Made by a program: the position numbers and the translations under genes. Below, in pieces: positions 34,464-42,859 of a stretch of 64,000 bases of DNA. Below the pieces are notes generated by a model, which saw nothing but the letters and a program-made list of their open reading frames with translations, was not told the DNA's origin and ran no database searches. The stretch is from Algibacter miyuki (GTDB taxonomy: Bacteria > Bacteroidota > Bacteroidia > Flavobacteriales > Flavobacteriaceae), in NCBI RefSeq assembly GCF_030409805.1, contig NZ_JAUFQP010000013.1, forward strand, positions 1,184,501 through 1,248,500, written 5' to 3'. Within the stretch, counting starts at the first letter, position 1; each line of letters starts with the position of its first letter.

Positions 34464-35663
34464 TTATAATATTCCAACTTCCATCATACAGGCTTTCATC
34501 GTTTCAAAACTACGTTCGATATCGCTATCTAAACCTATTGAAAAACGTATTAAACCGTCGGTTAGTCCCATTTCTTTTTGTTCGTCTACAGGTATTTCGG
34601 AGGATGTAGAACTGCTTGGCGCGCTAAAGAGTGTTTTGTAAAAACCAAGACTTACGGCTAAATAGCCTAAGTTTTTATGTTGCATTAATTCCATTAAAGC
34701 ATTTGCTTTTTCGGCAGAACCGGCATCTACAGTAAGTAAACCTCCAAAACCATAATCTTCATTCATCATGTTTTTGTAAGCTTGATGTGATGGGTGCGAA
34801 CTTAATCCAGGATAGACCGTTTTAAGTCCGATAGCCTGAAATTTTTCAGCTAAATAAAGTGCGTTTTTACTGTGTTGCTGCATTCTTATATGTAAAGTTC
34901 TTAGGTTTTTCAAAATAGAAGCCGCTCGCAAGCTATCCATTGTAGCGCCTAAAAGCATAGCTGCTCCAGTGTTTACATTTCGTAAATCGTTTATAAATTC
35001 TTGTGTGCCGCAAACCACGCCACCAACAGTATCGCTAGAGCCATTTATAAATTTTGTTAAACTGTGTATTACGACATCAACACCTAAAATGGCGGGCGAA
35101 ATAGAAAGCGGTGAAAAGGTATTGTCAACCACTAGTTTTAAATTGTGTTTTTTGGCAAGTGCTGCTAAGCTTTTAATATCGGCTACTTCTAAAAGCGGAT
35201 TGCTAACGGCTTCACAATATAGAACCTTAGTGTTTTTAGTAATAGATGCTTCAACAGCGGCTAAGTTTGTGATATCGACAAAGCTCGTTTTAATATTAAA
35301 TCGAGGTGTGAAATTCTTCAGAAACGCATAAGTGCCACCGTAAATGGTTCTGCTAGATACAATATGGTCGTTGTTTCCGCAGAGTTGTAGTAAAACCGCA
35401 GTAATTGCTCCCATACCAGACGCAGTAACGTTGGCTGTTTCGGTGCCTTCCATCGCGGCTAAAGCTTCGCCTAAATATAAGTTAGAAGGGGAGGAATGTC
35501 TTGTGTATAAATAGCAGCCATCTGCATTACCTTCAAAGGTGTCAAACATGGTTTTTGCTGATAAAAAAGTGTAAGTTGATGAGTCGGAAATAGAAGGGTT
35601 TACGCCTCCGAATTCACCAAAATATTGTAAATCCTGTATGTGGTTTGCGGGTTTAAATGTCAT
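34464..35663 (-). CDS. Cys/Met-metabolism PLP enzyme, methionine gamma-lyase-like
   Basis: The start is taken at ATG 35663 (MTFKPANHIQ), giving 399 aa; the frame extends to 35717 but those residues are not family-like. Fold-type I PLP enzyme of the cystathionine gamma-synthase family: YTRHSSPS near the N-terminus, ATASGMGA-like TASGMGAI (about 95), EAVSNPLLEV (about 150) and the PLP Lys in HSLTKFINGSSDTVGG (about 200-215). The pattern fits gamma-lyases that split methionine or homocysteine, but a synthase or cystathionine lyase cannot be ruled out. It is divergent from an Lrp-type regulator, a common arrangement for amino-acid catabolic genes. Confidence 0.87.
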   Translation of the reverse strand: MTFKPANHIQDLQYFGEFGGVNPSISDSSTYTFLSAKTMFDTFEGNADGCYLYTRHSSPSNLYLGEALAAMEGTETANVTASGMGAITAVLLQLCGNNDHIVSSRTIYGGTYAFLKNFTPRFNIKTSFVDITNLAAVEASITKNTKVLYCEAVSNPLLEVADIKSLAALAKKHNLKLVVDNTFSPLSISPAILGVDVVIHSLTKFINGSSDTVGGVVCGTQEFINDLRNVNTGAAMLLGATMDSLRAASILKNLRTLHIRMQQHSKNALYLAEKFQAIGLKTVYPGLSSHPSHQAYKNMMNEDYGFGGLLTVDAGSAEKANALMELMQHKNLGYLAVSLGFYKTLFSAPSSSTSSEIPVDEQKEMGLTDGLIRFSIGLDSDIERSFETMKACMMEVGIL

Positions 35664-35698
35664 AGATGTTATATTGAGTGTTTTTACAAAGTTCAGTT

Positions 35699-35776
35699 TT
35701 ATTAGTTTTAAAAACAATGGAGTATCTTATTTATAGTTTATAAATCTATTTTATAGTTAATTATTAGTTTTAAAAA
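35699..35776. repeat. 16-bp direct repeats in the lyase/Lrp divergent region
   Basis: Two perfect copies of TTATTAGTTTTAAAAA at 35699-35714 and 35761-35776 lie 62 nt apart, between the divergent lyase and Lrp genes. The spacing is about six helical turns, so they could be Lrp binding sites. AT-rich background weakens the case. Confidence 0.5.
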
Positions 35777-35822
35777 TGGTAAATTGTAATTTGTAAGATA
35801 TTTAAACGAAAAATTTTCTAAT

Positions 35823-36281
35823 ATGATTTTTGATAATACAGATAAAAAACTGCTAGAATACCTGCAAACCGATTGTAAACAAACCAATAAAGCGCTTTCT
35901 AATAAATTAAATTTATCGGTAACGGCTGTTTATGAGCGGATTAAAAAACTAGAAAAAGGAGGGTTTATAGAAAGTTATATCGCTTTGGTTAATAAGGAGA
36001 AGATTGAGCGAAACTTCGTGGTGTTTTGTCATATAAAACTGGTGCAACATAGTCAGGATTATGTGGTGAGTTTTGAAAAGCAGGTTGCGGAATTAAACGA
36101 AGTTTTGGAGTGCTATCATGTTAGTGGTGAGTATGACTATCTTTTAAAAGTAGTTGTTAAGGATATGGTGGCATTCAGAGCATTTTTAGTAGAAAAACTG
36201 ACTAATATTAATTACATAGGAAGCACGCAGAGTATGTTTGTAATCAATGAAATGAAGCATACTACGGTGGTAAAACTTTAA
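35823..36281 (+). CDS. Lrp/AsnC-family transcriptional regulator
   Basis: The 152-aa protein has an N-terminal winged HTH (DKKLLEYLQTDCKQTNKALSNKLNLSVTAVYERIKKLEKGG, about residues 7-47, recognition helix near 30-40) and a C-terminal RAM/ACT effector domain (about 65-150, including CYHVSGEYDYLLKVV). Such proteins bind amino acids and form octamers that wrap DNA. Being divergent from a methionine gamma-lyase-like gene, it probably controls that gene in response to methionine or a related amino acid, and also itself. The first codons ATG ATT TTT follow an AT-rich leader without a clear promoter box. Confidence 0.94.
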   Translation: MIFDNTDKKLLEYLQTDCKQTNKALSNKLNLSVTAVYERIKKLEKGGFIESYIALVNKEKIERNFVVFCHIKLVQHSQDYVVSFEKQVAELNEVLECYHVSGEYDYLLKVVVKDMVAFRAFLVEKLTNINYIGSTQSMFVINEMKHTTVVKL

Positions 36282-36403
36282 GATTTTTGTTGATTTTTTT
36301 TTATAGAATTTCGTGTTTTTGTTATTTGACGGTAATAATGGTATTTGCGTGAAATCTTTTTATTAATTTGCGAGATAATAACTAACCAATCATATATTTT
36401 AAC

Positions 36404-36919
36404 ATGAAAAAACTAATTCCTCTTTTTTTAGGGCTTATTATCGGTGCGGTAATAACGTATTATTTTTGTCCAAGAGTAGTAACCGATGCCAATGAAGGTG
36501 TTGAAAATCCAACAGGAACTATTACGATTATAGAAGCTGAAAATTTAAGTACTAACTGGGAAAAATATAATGAAACAGAAATAGATTCGACTATTGAGGT
36601 TGAAGGTTCTAGAAAACAGATGAGATCTGGCGCTTGGACTTTAAAAAATATAGAAGACTATCTGTATTTCGCAAAAAAAGAATCAGAAATTATAGGATAT
36701 ACTATGACTGGTTTACGTGTTTATTTAGGTAATTACGGCGGAAAAAGTAAGGGGAGTAACAAAAACAGAAACACACTGTTTATAGCGCCTACCGGACATA
36801 AAAACACAGCGGGGGTTAAAAGCTTAAAAGGTGATGTTCTTGGTGATGATGGAGATATCGTTCTTCCAATAGATCCTTTAAATGATGCTGCTGGGGGTGA
36901 AGATGGTTACCCTCAATAG
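36404..36919 (+). CDS. Membrane-anchored protein of unknown function
   Basis: The 171-aa protein has a single N-terminal hydrophobic segment (about residues 5-21) ending in Tyr-Tyr-Phe-Cys, followed by a periplasmic-looking soluble domain. No family is recognised. The C-terminal part has a Gly/Asp-rich stretch (GDVLGDDGDIVLP, about 139-151) and the tail ends EDGYPQ. It lies 8 nt upstream of a multi-helix membrane protein which overlaps a histidine kinase, so the three appear to be one operon. A sensory or ligand-binding role is possible but only by context. Confidence 0.65.
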   Translation: MKKLIPLFLGLIIGAVITYYFCPRVVTDANEGVENPTGTITIIEAENLSTNWEKYNETEIDSTIEVEGSRKQMRSGAWTLKNIEDYLYFAKKESEIIGYTMTGLRVYLGNYGGKSKGSNKNRNTLFIAPTGHKNTAGVKSLKGDVLGDDGDIVLPIDPLNDAAGGEDGYPQ

Positions 36920-36927
36920 CCGCGAGT

Positions 36928-37632
36928 ATGGAAGAATTTTTGTTCGCTTATAAAAATACCATTTCGTATTTTTTAGAAAATATGGCGGCTGTAACAGGTT
37001 TAATCCTTTTTAAGAAGTATAAACATACAAATGCAAAGTATTTTATATACTTTTTGGTGTATTTGGCTGTTTGTGATTTCTTGGCGGGTTATACGCGTTA
37101 TATTAGGAATGATGGTCCTTTAAGCTTTTTGGAAGATACGGTGTTTCGAAAAAATTATTGGTGGTCTACGTTGTTCTGGAAAATTGGAGCTATCGTGTTT
37201 TTTACTTTTTATTTTAATAAAATTTTAAAAACGCCCATTTTTAAGACTATAATTAAAGCTGTCGGGATTAGTTTTGTTCTCTTTTCGGTTAGTTATATTG
37301 CTTTACATTGGGATGCTTATTTTGTTACTTTTTTCCCTTCTATAGGTGTTTTTGGCGCTATTACTGTGTTAATATCTACGATTTTTTACTTTATAGAAGT
37401 GTTGCAAAGTGATAAGATATTAACCTTTTATAAGTCGTTAAACTTTTATATTAGTTTCGCTGTTTTTATTTGGTGGCTCATTATTACACCTTTAGTTTTT
37501 TATGATATATACATGAGTAATAAAGATTGGAATTTTATCTTTTTAAAATGGCAAATTTATTTAATTGCTAATATTACCATGTATTCAACCTTTACTTTTG
37601 CTTTAATATGGTGCAAACCGGAGAAAAATTAG
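36928..37632 (+). CDS. Seven-helix membrane protein beside a histidine kinase
   Basis: The 234-aa protein is almost entirely hydrophobic, with about seven predicted helices (near residues 10-28, 38-56, 85-105, 115-135, 140-165, 172-195, 205-228). It has no signal peptide and no recognised domain. Its 3' end overlaps the start of the histidine kinase by 25 nt, a strong sign of translational coupling. It may be the membrane sensor whose signal the kinase reads. Family unknown to me; the gene may be restricted to Flavobacteriia. Confidence 0.72.
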   Translation: MEEFLFAYKNTISYFLENMAAVTGLILFKKYKHTNAKYFIYFLVYLAVCDFLAGYTRYIRNDGPLSFLEDTVFRKNYWWSTLFWKIGAIVFFTFYFNKILKTPIFKTIIKAVGISFVLFSVSYIALHWDAYFVTFFPSIGVFGAITVLISTIFYFIEVLQSDKILTFYKSLNFYISFAVFIWWLIITPLVFYDIYMSNKDWNFIFLKWQIYLIANITMYSTFTFALIWCKPEKN

Positions 37633-38408
37633 CTACAACCGCCTCAGAGCGTTATTTAATAATATATATGATTGCTGTTTTGGTAATTGTAACGGCTTTA
37701 GTGGTCATCTTTTTTGTGGTGTTTTTAAAACGTAAAAATAAACTTTTAGAAGAAAACCTTAGGCAACAACAAGCTTTTGAGTCTGAAATTGCTCAGGCGC
37801 AAACCGAAACTCAGGAACAGACTCTTAAAAATATAGGTTGGGAATTGCATGATAATGTCGGGCAATTGCTGGCCTTTGCGAGTATGCAATTAAGTATTTT
37901 GAAAATGCAGGTAGATGACGATGTTCGTGAAAAATTTAAAGATACTTCGGAAGCCTTAAGGGAAAGCTTATCGGAAGTTCGAGCGCTTTCTAAAACTTTA
38001 AATAATGAAGTGGTGTTGAATATTGGTTTTGAAAAATCGATTTCAAATGAATTAAACCGACTTAATAAAATGAAGTTCGCTTCTGCGGAATTGAAGGTGA
38101 TTGGTGATAAAATTGAGTTTGAAAACCGGAAGCATGAAATTATTCTATTTAGAATTCTTCAAGAGTTTTTGTCGAATACCGTGAAATATTCCGAAGCCGA
38201 AAATCTACATGTGATTTTAGAATATACATCGAAAAAATTAAGAATTATTGCCAAAGATGATGGTAAGGGATTTGATTTAGAAAGTGTAAGTCAGGGTTCG
38301 GGTCTTATTAATATGAAAAGTCGGGCAGCGTTAATTGCTGCGCAGTTAGATATTAAATCTGAACTTAATAAAGGTGTGACTTTAACGGTAGATTATGCTT
38401 TCGATTAG
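37608..38408 (+). CDS. Orphan sensor histidine kinase (HisKA_3/NarL-type)
   Basis: The 266-aa protein has one membrane helix (about residues 16-41), a coiled-coil linker (42-75), a HisKA_3 dimerisation region with the phospho-acceptor His81 in WELHDNVGQ (78-86), and a C-terminal HATPase_c with the N-box (FLSNTVKYSEAE, about 187-198), the G1 box DDGKGFD (about 219-225) and G2 GSGLINM (about 232-238). This is the type that pairs with LuxR-like response regulators. No response regulator gene follows within the window's neighbourhood; the next gene is on the opposite strand. So it is an orphan kinase, linked with the two preceding membrane proteins. Confidence 0.9.
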   Translation: MVQTGEKLATTASERYLIIYMIAVLVIVTALVVIFFVVFLKRKNKLLEENLRQQQAFESEIAQAQTETQEQTLKNIGWELHDNVGQLLAFASMQLSILKMQVDDDVREKFKDTSEALRESLSEVRALSKTLNNEVVLNIGFEKSISNELNRLNKMKFASAELKVIGDKIEFENRKHEIILFRILQEFLSNTVKYSEAENLHVILEYTSKKLRIIAKDDGKGFDLESVSQGSGLINMKSRAALIAAQLDIKSELNKGVTLTVDYAFD

Positions 38409-38414
38409 CGCTTG

Positions 38415-39794
38415 CTAGTTGAAGTATTTAAAAAAGAATTTAACTAATTTCAGTTTACCGGTATATGGTGCGTAGCGTACAGGTGGATCTATCCAAGTTT
38501 TTCTGTTAACAATAGCTTTGTGGTGCGAAAATGTATCGAAGCTAAATCGACCATGATAACTCCCTATACCGCTATGACCAACACCGCCAAAAGGTAGCTT
38601 GTGGTTTCCAAAATGAACAAGCAAATCGTTAATGACACCTCCGCCAAAACTAAATTTCGAGACTAAGCGTTTTGTGAATTTTTTATCTTTTGAAAAAACA
38701 TAAAATGAAAGTGGTTTTTCGTAATTTGAGATAATAGCATCAATATCGTCTTCGTTGTTATAAGTAAGAATGGGCAGTATGGGTCCGAAAATTTCTTCTT
38801 GCATCACCGCGCTATCCAATTCAGGCTCATCAATAATGGTTGGAGAGATGTAGCAAGTATCCTCGTCAACTTCACCACCAAAACTTAAGGTTTCATTTTG
38901 TAACATGTTAGCTAACCGTTTGGTGTTTTTTATATTTATAATCCTCGGAAAGTCTGCTGAAGATTTTATGTTCTCACCATAAGCTTCTTTTATTTCAGTT
39001 ATTAAAGCTTCGATTAAAGGTTGTTTTACATTCGATTTTACTAAAATATAATCTGCAGCAATGCAGGTTTGTCCCGCGTTTAAAAATTTTCCCCAAACGA
39101 CACGTTTTGCAACGATTTTCAGGTTAATACTGTCGTCAATTATACAAGGTGATTTTCCTCCAAGTTCTAGAGTTACTGGTGTTAAATGTTTAGCGGCGGC
39201 TTGTGCTACAATTTTGCCAACAACAACACTTCCGGTAAAGAAAATATGGTCCCAACGTTGGTTTAATAATTCTGTAGAAGTTTCAATGCCACCTTCAATT
39301 GAAATAGCGACATCTTCAGGGAAGACTTGCTTTATAATATTAGTGATTAGATTAGATGTATTGGGTGTTAATTCGCTAGGTTTTACAACCACGGTGTTTC
39401 CTGCTGAAATAGCCATAATCAACGGTTCGATAGCAAGAATGAAAGGATAATTCCATGGTGCGATAATTAAAACACTGCCGTAAGGTTCTTTGTAAATGTA
39501 ACTTTGTGCCGGAAATAGGAGTAAACTGTTACTAACGCGTTTTGGTTTTGCCCATTTTTTTAGGTTTTTAATGGCTAAATTAAGCTGCGACATCACCATA
39601 CTGAATTCACTAATAAAAGCTTCGAATTCCGATTTTTTAAAATCTTGGTAAAGTGCATCGTAAACGGCTTGCTCGTTTTTTATTAATTCTTGCTTTAGAG
39701 ATTTTAAAAGCGCTATTCGATAATCTACAGATTTTGCTTTTTCAGTTTTAAAAAATAATTTCTGGTTAGCGATTATTTCAGGAATAGTTTTCAT
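38415..39794 (-). CDS. Aldehyde dehydrogenase (class 3-like)
   Basis: The 459-aa protein oxidises aldehydes to acids with NAD(P)+. It has the general base Glu in LELGGKSPC (about residue 210), the catalytic Cys in NAGQTCIAADY (about 244) and the C-terminal segment PFGGVGHSGIGSYHG (about 400-414). The short N-terminus and the sequence are like fatty-aldehyde dehydrogenases of class 3. Its C-terminus ends in a basic, Phe-rich tail but no clear anchor. It ends 6 nt from the convergent histidine kinase and follows rluA-like and panB genes. Confidence 0.93.
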   Translation of the reverse strand: MKTIPEIIANQKLFFKTEKAKSVDYRIALLKSLKQELIKNEQAVYDALYQDFKKSEFEAFISEFSMVMSQLNLAIKNLKKWAKPKRVSNSLLLFPAQSYIYKEPYGSVLIIAPWNYPFILAIEPLIMAISAGNTVVVKPSELTPNTSNLITNIIKQVFPEDVAISIEGGIETSTELLNQRWDHIFFTGSVVVGKIVAQAAAKHLTPVTLELGGKSPCIIDDSINLKIVAKRVVWGKFLNAGQTCIAADYILVKSNVKQPLIEALITEIKEAYGENIKSSADFPRIINIKNTKRLANMLQNETLSFGGEVDEDTCYISPTIIDEPELDSAVMQEEIFGPILPILTYNNEDDIDAIISNYEKPLSFYVFSKDKKFTKRLVSKFSFGGGVINDLLVHFGNHKLPFGGVGHSGIGSYHGRFSFDTFSHHKAIVNRKTWIDPPVRYAPYTGKLKLVKFFFKYFN

Positions 39795-39833
39795 TATCTC
39801 ATTTTTAGTAAAAATTAAAGCGTGATGTTTTTT

Positions 39834-40532
39834 TTATAAGCAGGCATCCCAAATCGGGTCTTTGGGCGGCGGTGCTGTAATATTTATAGGTTCTTTTCTT
39901 ACAGGATGAATAAAACTTAAATGCCGAGCATGTAAATGTATGCTGGCATCTTTATTACTTCGATCAAAACCGTATTTTAAATCGCCTTTTATATGGCACC
40001 CAATAGTTGATAATTGTGAGCGTATTTGATGGTGGCGCCCCGTTTCTAGATTAACTTCAAGTAAAATATAACGATCTAATGTTTTAATCTTTTTATAATG
40101 AAGAATAGCATGCTTGCTGTCTTTTACTTCTTTTGCATGTGCGTAAGATTTATTGTTTTTCGGGTTCTTTTTAAGCCAATGTTTTAATGTGTCTTCCGTT
40201 TTTGGAGGTGCGTTTTTTACCACAGCCCAATAGGTTTTTTTTGCTTCTTTGTCTGCGAAAAGTTTGTTTAAACGGGGTAGCGCTTTACTGGTTTTTGAAA
40301 ACACAATAATGCCTGTAGTTGGGCGGTCTAACCTGTGTACTACTCCTAAGTAAACGTTTCCGGGTTTATTGTATTTTTCAGCAATGTAAGCCTTAACCAC
40401 ATCGCTTAATGGGGTGTCGCCCGTTTTGTCTCCTTGTACAATATCGCCCGCGCGTTTGTTTACTACAATAATATGGTTGTCTTCGAAAAGGACCTGTAGA
40501 TTGTTTTTATTTGAAATTATTTTTTCAGACAT
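39834..40532 (-). CDS. RNA pseudouridine synthase, RluA family
   Basis: The 232-aa enzyme converts uridine to pseudouridine in rRNA or tRNA. Motif II with the catalytic Asp is VVHRLDRPTTGIIVFSK (about residues 66-82), and the C-terminal motif LETGRHHQIRSQL (about 158-170) binds RNA. It lacks the N-terminal S4 domain, as in the short RluA/RluC-like group of Bacteroidetes. It starts 39 nt upstream of the ALDH gene on the same strand; the target site is unknown. Confidence 0.92.
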   Translation of the reverse strand: MSEKIISNKNNLQVLFEDNHIIVVNKRAGDIVQGDKTGDTPLSDVVKAYIAEKYNKPGNVYLGVVHRLDRPTTGIIVFSKTSKALPRLNKLFADKEAKKTYWAVVKNAPPKTEDTLKHWLKKNPKNNKSYAHAKEVKDSKHAILHYKKIKTLDRYILLEVNLETGRHHQIRSQLSTIGCHIKGDLKYGFDRSNKDASIHLHARHLSFIHPVRKEPINITAPPPKDPIWDACL

Positions 40533-40604
40533 TTATAAAAAAAAAACGCGTGTTTAAATATGGTGTTTATTGTTTTTAGATGCTGGTTAAATGAAGTTAA
40601 TCAT

Positions 40605-41423
40605 TTAGTATTGTTCGCTTTCGTTTGGGAAATCTTCCGATTTCACATCGTCAACATATTGAGAAATAGCATTTGTCATGTCTTCAAATAAATTTAAATA
40701 GCGACGTAAAAATCTAGGGTTGAATTCGTGAGTCATCCCAATCATATCGTGTAATACCAAAACTTGTCCGTCTACACCATTTCCCGCTCCGATTCCAATA
40801 ACAGGAATGGTTACGCTTTCGGCTACTTGTTTTGCTAAAGCGGCAGGTATTTTTTCTAAAACAATAGCAAAACAGCCTACTTTTTCTAGCATTTTAGCAT
40901 CTTCAATTAAATCTTCAGCTTCTTGTTCTTCTTTAGCTCGAACGGTGTAAGTTCCGAATTTATAGATAGATTGCGGTGTTAAACCTAAATGGCCCATCAC
41001 GGGAATACCTGCATTTAAAATTCGTTTTATAGATTCTTTAATTTCGCGACCGCCTTCTAGTTTTACAGAGTGTGCACCGCTTTCTTTCATGATTCTAATA
41101 GCCGAACGCAAAGCTTCTTTTGGGTCACTTTGGTAACTTCCGAAAGGTAAATCTACTACAACTAAAGCACGATATACGGCGCGAATTACAGACGACGCAT
41201 GGTAAATCATTTGATCTAATGTAATAGGAAGAGTGGTTTCGTGTCCTGCCATAACGTTACTTGCCGAGTCGCCAACTAAAATCACATCTACACCAGCGCC
41301 ATCAACAATTTTTGCCATGGTATAGTCGTAAGCGGTTAGCATCGATATTTTTTCGCCATGAGCTTTCATGTCGATTAGAGATTTTACGGTAACGCGTTTA
41401 TATTCTTTTTTAGCTGTAGACAT
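40605..41423 (-). CDS. panB: 3-methyl-2-oxobutanoate hydroxymethyltransferase
   Basis: PanB makes ketopantoate, the first step of pantothenate (and CoA) synthesis, using 5,10-methylene-tetrahydrofolate. The 272-aa protein shows the TIM-barrel motifs [13 protein letters not shown] (about 29-41), [14 protein letters not shown] (about 50-64, with a metal ligand Asp), [10 protein letters not shown] (about 88-97), VKLEGG, and the catalytic [22 protein letters not shown] (about 207-228). It precedes the rluA-like gene and follows nth after a 213-nt gap in which no gene is visible. Confidence 0.96.
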   Translation of the reverse strand: MSTAKKEYKRVTVKSLIDMKAHGEKISMLTAYDYTMAKIVDGAGVDVILVGDSASNVMAGHETTLPITLDQMIYHASSVIRAVYRALVVVDLPFGSYQSDPKEALRSAIRIMKESGAHSVKLEGGREIKESIKRILNAGIPVMGHLGLTPQSIYKFGTYTVRAKEEQEAEDLIEDAKMLEKVGCFAIVLEKIPAALAKQVAESVTIPVIGIGAGNGVDGQVLVLHDMIGMTHEFNPRFLRRYLNLFEDMTNAISQYVDDVKSEDFPNESEQY

Positions 41424-41636
41424 TATATTGTATGTTTTATTAGTTTGTATAGGTTGATTTTTCGTTGTTGAAAGATTTTAGTTTTTCAACTTCTATTTTT
41501 TGTCTGCGGTATATTACTATCCTTTCATTCTGAATAAAAGATTTTGCTATTTGGCAGTTTGTAAAAATACTAAAATTAAGAAGAAGGTATTCTGCTTTTG
41601 GCTACAGAAATAATTCATCTTAAATAGGAGTGTTGT

Positions 41637-42296
41637 TTATTTTTTCTTTTTGTCGTAATATTCTTGAAGCACAGACTGTCGTCCAATGGTTTTTGTGATG
41701 ATGTCCTTTTCTAGGTCCCAACCTCTAGCAGGTGAATATTGTCTGCCGTACCATATAATTTGTAGGTGAAGGTCGTTCCATAATTCTTCAGGAAATAAAC
41801 GTTTAGCATCTTTTTCGGTTTGTACTACGTTTTTTCCGTTGGTTAAATTCCAACGATACATAAGTCGATGAATATGCGTGTCTACTGGAAATGCAGGAAT
41901 TCCAAACGCTTGAGAGAGTACAACTGCTGCGGTTTTATGTCCAACAGCAGGTAGTTCTTCAAGGGCTTCGTAAGTTTTAGGAACTTCGCCGTTATATTTT
42001 TCAATCAGTATTTTTGATAAACCATGAATCCCTTTACTTTTCATAGGAGATAGGCCAACGGGTTTTATAATTTCTCGAATCTCTTCTACGGTAAGTTTTA
42101 CCATATCAAAAGGGTTGTCGGCTTGTTCAAACAATAAAGGTGTAATTTTATTTACGCGAACATCGGTACTTTGTGCAGACATAAGTACGGCAATAAGTAA
42201 GGTGTAAGGGTCTTTATGATCTAAAGGAATTGGAATTTCTGGGTAAAGTTTATAAAGTGTATTAATAACAAAGTTAACCTTCTCTTTTTTAGTCAT
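41637..42296 (-). CDS. nth: Endonuclease III, cysteine-free variant
   Basis: Nth removes oxidised pyrimidines and cuts at abasic sites. The 219-aa protein has the HhH-GPD motif PAVGHKTA (about 115-122) with catalytic Lys and VDTHIHRL (about 139-146) with catalytic Asp. The C-terminal iron-sulfur loop of E. coli Nth (CX6CX2CX5C) is missing: the aligned segment reads WYGRQYSPARGWDLEKDI, and the entire protein contains no Cys. So a [4Fe-4S] cluster cannot form. Bacteroidetes Nth proteins often look like this; function should be kept because the catalytic residues remain. It is divergent from bcp. Confidence 0.93.
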   Translation of the reverse strand: MTKKEKVNFVINTLYKLYPEIPIPLDHKDPYTLLIAVLMSAQSTDVRVNKITPLLFEQADNPFDMVKLTVEEIREIIKPVGLSPMKSKGIHGLSKILIEKYNGEVPKTYEALEELPAVGHKTAAVVLSQAFGIPAFPVDTHIHRLMYRWNLTNGKNVVQTEKDAKRLFPEELWNDLHLQIIWYGRQYSPARGWDLEKDIITKTIGRQSVLQEYYDKKKK

Positions 42297-42302
42297 AAAT
42301 TG

Positions 42303-42310
42303 TATTTTTG
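42303..42310 (+). promoter_or_regulatory. Predicted -7 box of bcp
   Basis: TATTTTTG matches TAnnTTTG and lies 22 nt before the ATG at 42333. It excludes the in-frame TTG at 42300 as start. Confidence 0.5.
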
Positions 42311-42332
42311 TTTAAAAATCAAAGTTAATACT

Positions 42333-42785
42333 ATGAACACACTAAAACAAGGTGATGCCGTTCCTAATTTTTCGGCACAAGATGAGCAAGGAAATACAAT
42401 TGCATTAAGCGATTATAAAGGACAAAAGTTGGTTGTGTTTTTTTATCCGAAAGCCAGTACGCCTGGTTGTACCGTGGAAGCTTGTAATTTAAGGGATAAT
42501 TATGAAGTGTTAAAAGAGAAAGGTTATGCTTTATTGGGTGTTAGTGCTGATTCGGCGAAACGTCAATCCAATTTTAAAAACAAGCACGAATTTCCTTTTC
42601 CGTTATTGGCGGATGAAGATAAAACGGTAATTAATGCCTTTGGAGTTTGGGGGCCTAAAAAGTTTATGGGGCGTACTTATGACGGTATCCATAGAATGAC
42701 TTTTTTAATTGATGAAAATGGTATTGTAGAGCGCGTTATTGAAAAGGTAAAAACAAAAGATCACGCAGCACAAATATTGGAATAA
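42333..42785 (+). CDS. bcp: Thioredoxin-dependent thiol peroxidase (Bcp/PrxQ)
   Basis: The start at 42333 (MNTLKQGDAVPNF) gives 150 aa. Bcp reduces hydroperoxides. The peroxidatic Cys is in YPKASTPGCTVEACNLR (about residues 37-53), with the resolving Cys five residues later, the alpha2-helix form of atypical 2-Cys peroxiredoxins. The fold ends with HRMTFLIDENG. It is cytosolic. It stands alone with promoter and terminator, and faces nth, another oxidative-damage gene, divergently. Confidence 0.95.
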   Translation: MNTLKQGDAVPNFSAQDEQGNTIALSDYKGQKLVVFFYPKASTPGCTVEACNLRDNYEVLKEKGYALLGVSADSAKRQSNFKNKHEFPFPLLADEDKTVINAFGVWGPKKFMGRTYDGIHRMTFLIDENGIVERVIEKVKTKDHAAQILE

Positions 42786-42807
42786 TGTAAAATAATAATC
42801 ATAAAAA

Positions 42808-42840
42808 AAAGCATCTATAATATTGATTTATAGATGCTTT
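42808..42840. terminator. Bidirectional terminator between bcp and the 487-aa gene
   Basis: A 12-bp perfect stem (42808-42819 with 42829-42840), with a 9-nt loop, A-run on the left and T-run on the right, lies between convergent genes. Confidence 0.85.
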
Positions 42841-42859
42841 TGTTGTTTTATATGAAGTG

